64,000 nucleotides of DNA from positions 1,054,001 to 1,118,000 of the forward strand of contig OZ255620.1 in assembly GCA_965276665.1 (NCBI GenBank). The letters run 5' to 3'. A program made the position numbers and the translations under genes. The notes under the pieces were generated by a model. The model was not told where the DNA came from, made no database searches, and was given only the letters and a program-made list of their open reading frames with translations. Positions 43,183 through 52,527 of this stretch are shown here, piece by piece. Source of the DNA: CAWGJC01 sp965276665. GTDB taxonomy: Bacteria > Pseudomonadota > Alphaproteobacteria > Acetobacterales > Acetobacteraceae. How positions within the stretch are numbered: position 1 is the first letter of the stretch; the number at the start of each line of letters is the position of its first letter.

Positions 43183-44862
43183 ATGAAGGCGATGCTCGAG
43201 GCCCTGAAGGGGCTCGGGGCCATGCGCCTCGCGATGATGGGCGGCGTCGCGGTCGCAACGCTCGGCCTGCTCGCCTTCCTCGCGATGCGCGGCGGCGAGC
43301 CGATGGCGCTGCTCTATGCCGATCTCGACCTCAAGGAGGCCGGGCAGATCGTCGACCAGCTCGACCGCGCGCACATCGCCCATCAGGAGGACGGTCAGGG
43401 CAGCCGCATCATGGTGCCGGCGAACGAGGTCGCGCGGGCGCGGATGCTGCTCGCCAAGGAAGGCCTGCCCTCCGGCGGCTCGCTCGGCTACGAGATTTTC
43501 GACCGTGGCGATGCGCTGACCGCCAGCCAGTTCCAGCAGAACATCAACGAGACCCGCGCGCTGGAAGGCGAGCTCGCGCGCAGCATCGGCATGCTGAACG
43601 GCGTGCGCGCGGTGCGCGTGCATCTGGTGCTCGCCAAGCGCGAACCCTTCGCCCGCGAGACGCCGGAAGCGCAGGCCAGCGTGCTGCTCACGATGACCGG
43701 GGCGGCGAAGCTGGATCGCGAGGGCGTGCAGGCGGTGATCAACCTCGTCGCCGCCGCGGTGCCGGCGCTCAAACCGCAGAACATCGCGATCGTCGACAGC
43801 CGCGGCAACGTGCTGGCCCGCGCCGGCGCCCCGTCCGGCCCGCTCGGCGAGGCGCAGACCACCGAGGACATCCGGGCCGCGACCGAGCTCCGCCTGTCCC
43901 GCGCCGTCGAGGAGATGCTGGAGCGCGTGCTCGGCCCCGGCCGCGTGCGGGCCGAGGCCTCGGTCGAGATGAATTTCGACCAGAGCCGCGAGACGCAGGA
44001 GAAATACGACCCGGACGGCCAGGTCGTGCGCAGCACGCAGAACGTCAACAACACGAGCAAGACCACCGAGGCCTCCCCCGCCAATGTCTCGGTGCAGAAC
44101 AACCTGCCGAACGCCAATGCCGGCAACGCGGACGCCGCCGGCACGCAGGAGGCGCGCCAGGAAGAGACCACCAATTACGAAATCAGCAAATCGGTGCGCA
44201 CGTTGGTGCACGACCAGCCGCAGATCCGCCGGATCAGCCTCGCCGTGCTGGTGGACGGCATCGAGGGAACCGGCACCGATGGCAAGGATAACTGGAAGCC
44301 GCTCTCCACCGACGAGCTCGCCCGGCTCAACGCGCTGGTGAAGGGCGCGATCGGCTACGACGAGAAGCGCGGCGACCATGTCGAGGTGGTCAACCTCCGC
44401 TTCGCCGGCGTCGACGCCTCCGTGCCCGAGGCGCCGCACGGCCTGCTTGGCATCGGCCTCGAGAAGGCCGATCTGATGCGCCTCGGCGAGACCGCGGTGT
44501 TCGGCCTGCTCGCTTTGCTCGCCCTGCTCCTGGTGCTCCGGCCGCTGGCGCTGCGTCTCACTGCGACCGCGCTTCCCGCGCCGGACGTGACGGCGGTGGA
44601 GGCGCTCTCGCTCGGTGGCGCCGCGGCGGCGCTCGGCGGTGCGGCCAATGGCGCGGTCGCCGCGATCGCCGGGCCCGGCGGCGCCGCGCTCGCCGCCGCC
44701 GACGGCACGCTGCTCGCCGAGGGTGACGGCATGATCCAGCTCGCGAATGTCGAGGGCCAGATGCGCGCCTCCTCGCTGCGCCGGATCACCGACCTCGTGC
44801 AGAATCATCCCGAGGAGACGCTGACGATCATGCGCGGCTGGCTTGCGCAGGAAGGAGCCTGA
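43183..44862 (+). CDS. fliF: flagellar MS-ring protein FliF
   Basis: ATG 43183 follows GAGCAGGAAC. The 559-residue product has one membrane helix near residues 12-33 (LAMMGGVAVATLGLLAFLAM), the ring-building motifs ANEVARARMLLAKEGLPSGG and FQQNINETRALEGELARSIG, and a second helix near 445-470 before the C-terminal FliG-binding tail. It is the base of the rotor and export gate. The gap to flgD is 113 bases without an evident promoter. Confidence 0.95.
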   Translation: MKAMLEALKGLGAMRLAMMGGVAVATLGLLAFLAMRGGEPMALLYADLDLKEAGQIVDQLDRAHIAHQEDGQGSRIMVPANEVARARMLLAKEGLPSGGSLGYEIFDRGDALTASQFQQNINETRALEGELARSIGMLNGVRAVRVHLVLAKREPFARETPEAQASVLLTMTGAAKLDREGVQAVINLVAAAVPALKPQNIAIVDSRGNVLARAGAPSGPLGEAQTTEDIRAATELRLSRAVEEMLERVLGPGRVRAEASVEMNFDQSRETQEKYDPDGQVVRSTQNVNNTSKTTEASPANVSVQNNLPNANAGNADAAGTQEARQEETTNYEISKSVRTLVHDQPQIRRISLAVLVDGIEGTGTDGKDNWKPLSTDELARLNALVKGAIGYDEKRGDHVEVVNLRFAGVDASVPEAPHGLLGIGLEKADLMRLGETAVFGLLALLALLLVLRPLALRLTATALPAPDVTAVEALSLGGAAAALGGAANGAVAAIAGPGGAALAAADGTLLAEGDGMIQLANVEGQMRASSLRRITDLVQNHPEETLTIMRGWLAQEGA

Positions 44863-44865
44863 GCG

Positions 44866-45876
44866 TTGCCCCGCACCGACGCCACCGGCCTCACTGGTCC
44901 GCAGAAAGTCGCCGTGCTGCTGCTCGCGCTGGGCGAGGAGAATTGCCGGGCGCTGTTCGGCCAGATGCACGAGGAGGAGATCAAGGAGGTCTCGATGGCG
45001 ATGGCGCAGCTCGGCGCGGTGCGCGCCGATGTCGTCGAGCGCCTCTGCTTCGAGTTCACCGAAAGCCTGGGTGTCGCCGGCAACCTGATCGGCACATTCG
45101 AGAGCACCGAGCGCCTGCTGCTGAAGACGCTGCCCAAGGATCGCGCGCTGCAGGTGATGGAGGAGATCCGCGGCCCCGCCGGCCGCACGATGTGGGACAA
45201 GCTCGGCAACGTGAACGAGGCGGTGCTCGCCAACTACCTGAAGAACGAATACCCGCAGACCGTCGCCGTCGTGCTCTCCAAGGTGAAATCCGATCACGCG
45301 GCGCGCGTGCTGACCATGCTGCCGGATAATTTCGCGATGGAAGTCGTCATGCGTATGCTGCGCATGGAGGCGGTGCAGAAGGACGTGCTCGACGGCGTCG
45401 AGCGCACGTTGCGTTCCGAGTTCATGTCCAACCTCGCGCGCAGCACACGGCGCGACGCGCATGAGCTGATGGCCGAGATTTTCAACAATCTCGATCGCCA
45501 GGCCGAGACCCGCTTCATCGCGGCGCTCGAGGAGCGCAACCGCGAGGCGGCCGAGCGGATCAAGGCGCTGATGTTCACCTTCGACGATCTGCAGCGCCTG
45601 TCGCCCACCGCGGTGCAGGTGCTGCTGCGCGCGGTCGAGAGGGACAAGCTGCCGGTCGCGCTGAAGGGCGCGTCCGAGCAGCTCCGCGATCTGTTCTTCC
45701 GCAATATGTCGGAACGCGCGAGCAAGATGCTGCGTGACGATATCGAGGGGCTCGGCCCGGTGAAGCTGCGCGACGTTGACGAGGCTCAGGCCGGCATTGT
45801 GGTGCTGGCCAAGGATCTCGCCGCCTCCGGCGAGATCGAGATCTCCGAAAGCAAGGATGAGGAGATCGTCTACTAG
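44866..45876 (+). CDS. fliG: flagellar motor switch protein FliG
   Basis: The frame begins with TTG at 44866, three bases after the fliF stop, with GGAGCC in front. The 336-residue product has TGPQKVAVLLLALGEENCRA, KNEYPQTVAVVLSKVKSDHA (EHPQ-type motif) and the charged torque domain RAVERDKLPVALKGASEQLR, then NMSERASKMLRDD. It is the stator-facing switch component. Confidence 0.94.
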   Translation: MPRTDATGLTGPQKVAVLLLALGEENCRALFGQMHEEEIKEVSMAMAQLGAVRADVVERLCFEFTESLGVAGNLIGTFESTERLLLKTLPKDRALQVMEEIRGPAGRTMWDKLGNVNEAVLANYLKNEYPQTVAVVLSKVKSDHAARVLTMLPDNFAMEVVMRMLRMEAVQKDVLDGVERTLRSEFMSNLARSTRRDAHELMAEIFNNLDRQAETRFIAALEERNREAAERIKALMFTFDDLQRLSPTAVQVLLRAVERDKLPVALKGASEQLRDLFFRNMSERASKMLRDDIEGLGPVKLRDVDEAQAGIVVLAKDLAASGEIEISESKDEEIVY

Positions 45877-45877
45877 C

Positions 45878-46708
45878 ATGGACCGGCTCTTCCCCCTTCC
45901 CTTCGGCTCGGATCTCGCGGCCGAGATCGCCGCCGCGGTGCTGCCCGAGCTTCCGGTAGCCTTCTCGCCCGGCCCGTTGCTCGGCGTGCTGTTCGCGGAG
46001 GATTTCGACGGCGAGCCGCACACCGCCGACGATCTGCCGGCGCCCGGGCCGGAGCCCGAGCCGCCGCCGCCGGCCTTCGGCGAGGCCGATCTCGAGGCGG
46101 CGCGTCGCGACGGCTACGCGGCCGGCTTCGCCGATGCCGAGGCCCGCGCGTCAATCGCGCGCGGCCTCGACCGCGTCGCCGCGCTGGAAGCGGTCGGCGC
46201 GTCGCTCGGCACGACGGCGGGCGCCGCGGTCGCGCTGGTCGAGCAGGCCGCTTCCAGCACCGCCGCCCTGATGCTGCAGATGCTGTGCCGGCTGCTGCCC
46301 GCGCTCTCCGCCGCGCATGGCGAGCAGGAGGTGCGGATGCTGACCCGCACGCTGCTGCCCGCGCTGTCGCGCGAGGCACATGCGACCATCCGCGTGCATC
46401 CGCAGCATCTCGACGGCGTGCGCGAGGAGCTGGCGGGGCTCGATCCCGCGCAATCCGCGCGCATCGCGCTGCATCCCGCCGCCGGCATGGCGCCAGGCGA
46501 TGCGCGCGTCACCTGGGAGTGCGGCAGCGCACGGCGCGAGGCCGCGGCCATCCGCGCCACCATGGAAGCCGCGCTGGCCGGTCTCGGCCTGATCAGCATG
46601 GCGGCGCCGGCGAACGGGACGGTGGCGGACGGCATCGTGCCCGGCGCACCCGGATCAGAATCGTGGGCCACGCAAAACGCAGGCAGGGAGCTCGAACATG
46701 TCGGATGA
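45878..46708 (+). CDS. fliH: flagellar export regulator FliH
   Basis: ATG 45878 is one base past the fliG stop. The 276-residue product has an acidic/proline-rich N-terminus, the segment DLEAARRDGYAAGFADAEAR typical of FliH, then helices and a C-terminal domain with VHPQHLDGVREELAGL and WECGSARREAAAI. FliH binds and restrains the export ATPase FliI; fliI is not in the window. It overlaps fliN by 11 bases. Confidence 0.85.
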   Translation: MDRLFPLPFGSDLAAEIAAAVLPELPVAFSPGPLLGVLFAEDFDGEPHTADDLPAPGPEPEPPPPAFGEADLEAARRDGYAAGFADAEARASIARGLDRVAALEAVGASLGTTAGAAVALVEQAASSTAALMLQMLCRLLPALSAAHGEQEVRMLTRTLLPALSREAHATIRVHPQHLDGVREELAGLDPAQSARIALHPAAGMAPGDARVTWECGSARREAAAIRATMEAALAGLGLISMAAPANGTVADGIVPGAPGSESWATQNAGRELEHVG

Positions 46709-47015
46709 AGCCGATCTCGCGGATCTCAGGGAAGGCCAGGGCGCGGAGGCCGGTCCGCCGCGCGGCGCGCGCGACCTCGAGGCGGTGTACGACATCCCGG
46801 TGACCGTCAGCGCCGTGCTCGGCAAGAGCACGATGCAGGTGAGCCAGCTCCTGAAGCTCGGCCGTGGCGCGGTGGTCGAGCTCGACCGCAAGCTTGGCGA
46901 GGCGATCGACATCTACGTGAACAACCGGCTCGTCGCGCGCGGCGAGGTGGTGATGGTGGATGACAACCGGCTCGGCGTGACGATGACGGAAATCGTCAAG
47001 GCCGACCGGGCTTGA
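46698..47015 (+). CDS. fliN: flagellar motor switch protein FliN
   Basis: The 105-residue product is a SpoA/surface-presentation domain: YDIPVTVSAVLGKSTMQVSQ, LLKLGRGAVVELDRKLGEAI, DIYVNNRLVARGEVVMVDDN and LGVTMTEIV. It is part of the C-ring. Its start lies inside the fliH end. FliM, its usual partner, is not in the window. Confidence 0.95.
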   Translation: MSDEADLADLREGQGAEAGPPRGARDLEAVYDIPVTVSAVLGKSTMQVSQLLKLGRGAVVELDRKLGEAIDIYVNNRLVARGEVVMVDDNRLGVTMTEIVKADRA

Positions 47016-47037
47016 CGCGGGCGGCGGAGGAATTTCG

Positions 47038-48381
47038 ATGCGCGTTCTGATCGTCGGCTCCCTCGCGGGAGAGCTTGCCCAGGCCGGCCGCATGGCGATG
47101 GCGCGCGGCGCGCGGCTCGACCAGGCGGACGATATCGAATCCGGCCTTCACCAGTTGCGCGCGGATGCGAGAGTCGACGTCGTGCTCTGCGAGATCTCGC
47201 ACGATGTCGGCGGCCTGGTGCGCGCGATGGCGGCCGAACGCATCACCGTCCCTGTCGTCGCCTGCGGCATCAACGCCGATGCCGATGCGGCGGTGCGCGC
47301 GATCCGCGAAGGCGCGCGCGAGTTCCTGCCGCTGCCGCCCGACCCCGATCTGATCGCCGCGATCCTGGAGGCGGCGGCCGGCGAGACGCATGCGCTGATC
47401 GCCCGCGATCCGGCGACGCTCGCCGTGCTGAAGCGCGCCGAGCAGATCGCGCCGGCCGAGGCCTCGGTGCTGATCCTGGGCGAATCCGGCACCGGCAAGG
47501 AGGTGATCGCGCGCCATCTGCATCGCCGCTCGCGCCGCGCCGCCGGGCCGTTCGTCGCGCTGAACTGCGCGGCGATCCCGGAGAACCTGCTGGAGAGCGA
47601 GCTGTTCGGCCACGAGAAGGGCGCTTTCAGCGGGGCCGTCGCGCGGCGCATCGGCAAGTTCGAGGCGGCGAATGGCGGCACCCTGCTGCTCGACGAGATC
47701 AGCGAGATGGATGTCCGCCTGCAGGCGAAATTGCTGCGCGCGCTGCAGGAGCGCGAGATCGACCGGGTCGGCGGATCCGGCCCGGTGCGCGTCAACGTCC
47801 GCATCCTCGCCACCAGCAACCGCATAATGACCGAGGAGGTGCAGACCGGCCGGTTCCGCGAGGACCTCTATTTCCGCCTCAACGTGATCTCGCTCCGCCT
47901 GCCGCCGCTGCGCGAGCGCCGCGGCGACATCGCCGCGCTCGCCGCGCATTTCGCGCAGCGCTATGCAGAGGTGAACGGCTTGCCGGCGCGCCCGCTTTCC
48001 GCGGTTGCCGAGGCGCGGCTGACCGCGCATGGCTGGCGCGGCAATGTGCGCGAGCTCGAGAACACCATCCATCGCGCGGTCCTGCTCGCCGAGGGCGACG
48101 AGATCGGGTCGGACGCGATCGAGCTGGCCGGCGAGGAACGCTTGGCCGCGGCGGTCACGGCGGCCGCGGGACAGGAGGCCGGCATTGCGGGGCTCGTCGG
48201 CCGCACCGTCGAGGATGTCGAGCGCGGCCTGATCATCGAGACGCTGGGCCACACGCTCGGCAATCGCACCCATGCGGCGACCATCCTCGGCATCTCGATC
48301 CGCGCGCTGCGCAACAAATTGCGCGACTATGCGCAGGCCGGCATCGCGGTGCCGCCGCCGGCCGCGGGCGTCGCGGCATGA
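47038..48381 (+). CDS. flbD: sigma54-dependent flagellar regulator FlbD
   Basis: The 447-residue product has a receiver-like domain (residues 1-115), an AAA+ domain with Walker A GESGTGKE (148-155), the sigma54 loop GAFSGA (195-200) and Walker B GGTLLLDE, and a Fis-type helix-turn-helix NRTHAATILGISIRALRNKL. The usual phosphate-accepting aspartate of the receiver is replaced (VVLCEIS), so control may be by a partner protein rather than phosphorylation, as for Caulobacter FlbD with FliX. It likely acts at the two sigma54-type promoters near 40.7-40.9 kb. Confidence 0.92.
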   Translation: MRVLIVGSLAGELAQAGRMAMARGARLDQADDIESGLHQLRADARVDVVLCEISHDVGGLVRAMAAERITVPVVACGINADADAAVRAIREGAREFLPLPPDPDLIAAILEAAAGETHALIARDPATLAVLKRAEQIAPAEASVLILGESGTGKEVIARHLHRRSRRAAGPFVALNCAAIPENLLESELFGHEKGAFSGAVARRIGKFEAANGGTLLLDEISEMDVRLQAKLLRALQEREIDRVGGSGPVRVNVRILATSNRIMTEEVQTGRFREDLYFRLNVISLRLPPLRERRGDIAALAAHFAQRYAEVNGLPARPLSAVAEARLTAHGWRGNVRELENTIHRAVLLAEGDEIGSDAIELAGEERLAAAVTAAAGQEAGIAGLVGRTVEDVERGLIIETLGHTLGNRTHAATILGISIRALRNKLRDYAQAGIAVPPPAAGVAA

Positions 48382-50459
48382 ACCAGGCGCTCGCCCTCGG
48401 GGACTGGCGCGGCAAGCTCCGCACCTATGCGCCCGGCACCGATATCGGTCTGGCGCTCGGCGTGGTCGGGTTGCTGGCGATCCTCATCCTGCCGCTGCCC
48501 ACGTTCCTGCTCGATCTCGGCCTGTCGCTGTCGGTGACGGCCTCGGTGCTCGTCCTGATGGTGGCGCTGTTCCTGCAGCGCCCGCTTGATTTCACCACCT
48601 TCCCGACCCTGCTGCTGCTGACCACCCTGCTCCGCCTGTCGCTCGACGTGGCGACGACACGGCTGATCCTGAGCCACGGCAATGAGGGGCCGACCGCCGC
48701 CGGCCATGTGGTCGCCGCGTTCGGCGGGTTCCTGATGGGCGGCGACGTGGTGATCGGGCTGATCCTGTTCGCGATCCTGCTGGTCGTGAACTTCATGGTG
48801 ATCACCAAGGGGTCCGGCCGCATCGCCGAGGTGGCGGCGCGGTTCAGCCTCGATGCGATGCCGGGCAAGCAGATGGCGATCGACGCCGACCTCTCGGCCG
48901 GGCTGATCGACGAGAAGGCGGCCCGCAAGCGCCGGCGCGAGCTCGAGGAGGAGAGCGGCTTCTACGGCGCGATGGATGGCGCGGCGAAATTCGTGCGCGG
49001 CGATGCGATCGCCTCGCTGATGATCACCGTCATCAACATCCTGGGCGGGCTCGCGATCGGGCTGCTGCGGCATGGCATGCCGATCACGGATGCGTTTTCC
49101 ACCTTCACCACGCTCACGGTGGGCGACGGTCTGGTCTCGCAGATCCCGGCTCTGCTGGTCTCGACCGCCGCCGGCATCGTGGTGACCAAGGGCGGCGTCG
49201 AGGGATCGGCGGACCGGGCGCTGGTGCTCCAGCTCGGCGGCAATCCGAAGCCGCTCGCCCTCGCGGCCGGCGCGGCCGGCGTGCTCGCGCTGATGCCCGG
49301 CCTACCGGCGCTGCCATTCCTCGGCCTGGCCGGACTTGCCGGCGGGGGCGCCTGGCTGCGCTGGAAGAACCCCCTGCCGATGCCGGGCAGCGAGCCGGTG
49401 CCGGCCACCCCGCCGGCGCCGCAGGAGGCGCCGATCACCGACAGCCTGCGCATCGACATGCTGCGGCTCGAGCTCGGCTACGGGCTGCTCTCGCTCGCGG
49501 GCGGCGACGGGCCGCGGCTGACCGAGCAGATCAAGGCGCTGCGCCGCACGATCGCGGTCGAGATGGGGTTCGTGCTGCCGCCGGTCCGCATCCAGGACAA
49601 CATGCAGCTTCCCGCCGAGGGGTACTGCATCCGCATCAAGGAGATCGAGGCCGGCAAGGGTGAGCTGCGGCCGACCCAGCTGCTGGCCATGGACCCGCGC
49701 GGCGGCGTGCCCGCGATCCCGGGCGAGCAGACGCAGGAGCCCGCCTTCGGCCTGCCTGCGCTCTGGATCGAGCCCGGCCGCAAGGAGGAGGCGATGCTCA
49801 AGGGCTGCACGGTGGTCGATCCGCCGAGCGTGCTGACCACGCATCTGACGGAGATCGCGCGCGAGATGATGGCGGAGCTGCTCTCATACGCCGAGACGCA
49901 GAAGCTGCTCGACGACCTGCCGCGCGAGCACCAGAAGCTCGTCACCGACCTGATCCCGGGCCAGTTCACCATCAGCGGGGTGCAGCGCGTGCTGCAGGCG
50001 CTGCTCGGCGAGCGCATCTCGATCCGCGACCTGCCGACCATCCTGGAGGGCATCCAGGAAGCGACGGCCGGGGCGGCGCGCTCGATCCCGGCGATCACCG
50101 CGCATGTGCGGATGCGCCTCGCCCGGCAGATCAGCGACGCGAATGTAGGGCCGGGCGGCTATATCCCGATCGTGACGCTCTCGCCCGACTGGGAGGCGGC
50201 GTTCGCGGAATCGCTGGTGGGTGCGGCGGATGACCGGCAGCTCGCGATGGCGCCCTCCAAGCTGCAGGAATTCATGCAGCGCTTCCGCAACGTGTTCGAT
50301 GCGGCCTCGGCCACGGGGGAAACCCCGGTGCTGCTGACCTCGGGCGGCATCCGCCAGCATGTCCGCGCGATCGTCGAGCGCCTGCGTCCGACGACGCCGG
50401 TGCTCGCGCAGGCGGAGATTTTTCCGCGCGCCCGCATCCGCACGATGGGTTCAATCTGA
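48378..50459 (+). CDS. flhA: flagellar type III export gate protein FlhA
   Basis: The start overlaps the flbD stop (ATGA). The 693-residue product has about eight N-terminal membrane helices (VVGLLAILILPLPTFLLDLG onward), the FHIPEP-family signature PGKQMAIDADLSAGLIDEKA and GFYGAMDGAAKFVRGDAIAS, and a cytoplasmic domain ending RARIRTMGSI. The last codons and stop fall in the first unit of a 29-bp tandem repeat. Confidence 0.95.
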   Translation: MNQALALGDWRGKLRTYAPGTDIGLALGVVGLLAILILPLPTFLLDLGLSLSVTASVLVLMVALFLQRPLDFTTFPTLLLLTTLLRLSLDVATTRLILSHGNEGPTAAGHVVAAFGGFLMGGDVVIGLILFAILLVVNFMVITKGSGRIAEVAARFSLDAMPGKQMAIDADLSAGLIDEKAARKRRRELEEESGFYGAMDGAAKFVRGDAIASLMITVINILGGLAIGLLRHGMPITDAFSTFTTLTVGDGLVSQIPALLVSTAAGIVVTKGGVEGSADRALVLQLGGNPKPLALAAGAAGVLALMPGLPALPFLGLAGLAGGGAWLRWKNPLPMPGSEPVPATPPAPQEAPITDSLRIDMLRLELGYGLLSLAGGDGPRLTEQIKALRRTIAVEMGFVLPPVRIQDNMQLPAEGYCIRIKEIEAGKGELRPTQLLAMDPRGGVPAIPGEQTQEPAFGLPALWIEPGRKEEAMLKGCTVVDPPSVLTTHLTEIAREMMAELLSYAETQKLLDDLPREHQKLVTDLIPGQFTISGVQRVLQALLGERISIRDLPTILEGIQEATAGAARSIPAITAHVRMRLARQISDANVGPGGYIPIVTLSPDWEAAFAESLVGAADDRQLAMAPSKLQEFMQRFRNVFDAASATGETPVLLTSGGIRQHVRAIVERLRPTTPVLAQAEIFPRARIRTMGSI

Positions 50460-50528
50460 CGCGCATCCGCACGATGGGTTCAATCTGACGCGCATCCGCA
50501 CGATGGGTTCAATCTGACGCGCATCCGC
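50433..50528. repeat. 29-bp tandem repeat, 3.3 copies, at the 3' end of flhA
   Basis: The unit starts CGCATCCGCACGATGGGTTC and ends AATCTGACG. Copies lie at 50433-50461, 50462-50490 and 50491-50519, with nine bases of a fourth. The first copy encodes RIRTMGSI and the flhA stop. The copies look identical, so the expansion is recent or maintained. Confidence 0.9.
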
Positions 50529-50541
50529 GTGGCGTGATGAA

Positions 50542-50907
50542 TTAAGGCGGCTGCCCCGGGGCGGAACCCTGCTGCCCGAGCGAGACCGGGCCGCTGATCG
50601 GCGCCGATGGGAGCTGGTAGATGAACGCGTCGTAGGCGAACCAGATCAGCAGCAGCGCGCCGAGTGCGGCGATGATCGTCATGATCATCGGCGTGCTCAG
50701 GCGGAAGATGGTATTCTCCCGGTCGACGAGCCATTCCTGCAGGAAGCGGCGGGTCGGATAGGGTGGGACCTGCACCACGTCGAACACCACCTCGTCGAGC
50801 GAGCGCGCCGGCTGCGCCGTCAGAATATGGCGGACGTGATCGGCGCCGATCTGCTCGCAAGCGGCCCGCCAGCGCTTGCGGTCGTCCACCATCTTGTATT
50901 CTGACAT
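50542..50907 (-). CDS. hypothetical membrane-anchored protein
   Basis: The 121-residue product has a charged N-terminal half (MVDDRKRWRAACEQIGADHV, RRFLQEWLVDRENTIFRLST) and one membrane helix (PMIMTIIAALGALLLIWFAY) near residues 73-93, followed by a short Pro/Gly tail. No known family is recognised. It is convergent with flhA and starts 39 bases past the dehydratase-like gene stop in the opposite sense of upstream. Confidence 0.6.
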   Translation of the reverse strand: MSEYKMVDDRKRWRAACEQIGADHVRHILTAQPARSLDEVVFDVVQVPPYPTRRFLQEWLVDRENTIFRLSTPMIMTIIAALGALLLIWFAYDAFIYQLPSAPISGPVSLGQQGSAPGQPP

Positions 50908-50945
50908 CGCCCGCTATCCGTGCTGCCGGGTCCGATGCGGCCTTA

Positions 50946-52469
50946 CTACATCGTGGCGCCGATCTGCCAGGGGGCGAATTCGGCCGAGCCGGAATCGAAC
51001 TGCTCGCTCTTCGTCCGCTCGCCGGACGCGGTGCGGAGCATCAGGTCGAAGATGCGCTCGCCGCATTGCTGCACGCTCTCATCGCCGTCGAGGATCGTCC
51101 CGCAATTGATGTCCATGTCGTCCAGCATGCGGGTGAACATCGGGGTGTTGGTGGCGAGCTTGATCGAGGGCGAGGGCTTGCAGCCGAACACGCTGCCCCG
51201 CCCGGTGGTGAAGCAGACGAGATTGGCGCCCCCGGCGACCTGGCCGGTGGCGGAAACCGGGTCGTAGCCGGGCGTGTCCATGAACACGAAACCCTTGGTG
51301 GTGACCGGATCGGCGTAGTTCACCACGTCCATCAGATTGGTGCTGCCGGCCTTGGCCATCGCGCCGAGGGATTTCTCGAGAATGGTGGTGAGGCCGCCCG
51401 CCTTGTTGCCGGGCGAGGGGTTGGCGTTCATCTCCGCCCCCTCGCGCCTGGTGTAGTCCTCCCACCAGCGCATCAGCGCGACGAGCTTCTCGCCCACCTC
51501 GCGGCTGGCGGCGCGGCGCGTCAGCAGATGCTCGGCGCCATAGGTCTCGGGGGTCTCGGCCAGCACCACCGTGCCGCCATGCCGCACCACGAGGTCGCTC
51601 GCCGCGCCGAGCGCGGGATTGGCGGAGACGCCGGAATACCCATCCGACCCGCCGCATTGCAGCGCCACGCAGAGCTCGGCCGCCGAGACCGTCTCGCGCC
51701 GGATGGCGTTCGCTTCCGCCAGCACCTCGCGCACAAAGGCGATGGAGGCCTCGACGGTGCGCCGCGTGCCGCCCATCGACTGGATGTCCATGTTGCGGAC
51801 GCGCCCGGCGAGCCGCTGCTCCTCGAGCAAGCCGCCGATCTGGTTGACCTCGCAGCCGAGGCCGAGCACCACGACATGGCTGAAATTGACGTGCCGCGCA
51901 TAGCCCGCGAGCGTCCGGCGGAGCAGGCGCAGCGGCTCGCCCTCGGTCATGCCGCAGCCGGTCTTGTGGGTGAGCGCCACCACGCCGTCGACATTGGGGA
52001 ACTCGGCCAGCGGATCGGACCCGGTGAACGGGTTGCGGCGGAACGCATCGGCGACGAGGCCCGCGACATGCGCGCTGCAGTTCACGCTGGTGAGGATGCC
52101 GATATAATTCCGCGTGGCGACCCGGCCGTCCGGCCGGCGAAGACCCTGGAAGGACGCCGGCACGGTTTCCATCTCGATGTTCCGCACATCGGCGCCGAAC
52201 GCGTAATCCTTGGCGAAATCGCCCATCCCGAGATTGTGCACGTGGACATGCTCGCCCGGGACGATCGGTGCGGTTGCGAAGCCGATGATCTGGCCGTAGC
52301 GGCGCACCGGCTCGCCCAGCGCATGCGGCCGCACCGCGACCTTGTGCCCGGCCGGGATCCGTCCGGAGGAGACGACGCCCTTCGCCACCGGCGTGCCCGG
52401 CAGCAGCGTCGCGCGCGCGATCACCACGCCGTCGTCGAGGTGAAGCCGGATCACGGGAGGCGTGGTCAT
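50946..52469 (-). CDS. UxaA/GarD family hexonate/hexarate dehydratase
   Basis: The 507-residue product has an N-terminal SAF domain (VIRLHLDDGVVIARATLLPG, FATAPIVPGEHVHVHNLGMG) and the large catalytic domain with RPDGRVATRNYIGILTSVNC, THKTGCGM, VVVLGLGCEVNQI, CGGSDGYSGVSANPALG and GYDPVSATGQVAGGANLVCF. This family includes altronate and galactarate dehydratases, iron-dependent enzymes that give 2-keto-3-deoxy acids. The HpcH/HpaI aldolase next door favours a galactarate/glucarate-type route, but the substrate is not certain. Confidence 0.88.
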   Translation of the reverse strand: MTTPPVIRLHLDDGVVIARATLLPGTPVAKGVVSSGRIPAGHKVAVRPHALGEPVRRYGQIIGFATAPIVPGEHVHVHNLGMGDFAKDYAFGADVRNIEMETVPASFQGLRRPDGRVATRNYIGILTSVNCSAHVAGLVADAFRRNPFTGSDPLAEFPNVDGVVALTHKTGCGMTEGEPLRLLRRTLAGYARHVNFSHVVVLGLGCEVNQIGGLLEEQRLAGRVRNMDIQSMGGTRRTVEASIAFVREVLAEANAIRRETVSAAELCVALQCGGSDGYSGVSANPALGAASDLVVRHGGTVVLAETPETYGAEHLLTRRAASREVGEKLVALMRWWEDYTRREGAEMNANPSPGNKAGGLTTILEKSLGAMAKAGSTNLMDVVNYADPVTTKGFVFMDTPGYDPVSATGQVAGGANLVCFTTGRGSVFGCKPSPSIKLATNTPMFTRMLDDMDINCGTILDGDESVQQCGERIFDLMLRTASGERTKSEQFDSGSAEFAPWQIGATM

Positions 52470-52527
52470 CGCATTGATTTCCTCGAAGAGCGCCGGAAGC
52501 GGGGATCACCCCGCTTCCGGCAGCGGA

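Noticed and set aside
43066..46023. A 985-codon minus-strand frame opposite flgD-fliF-fliG-fliH
   Set aside because: It is rich in Arg/His/Leu low-complexity sequence, antisense to well-known flagellar genes, and has no motif.
50433..50528. CRISPR array
   Set aside because: The 29-base units are directly adjacent with no spacers, and the first is coding.
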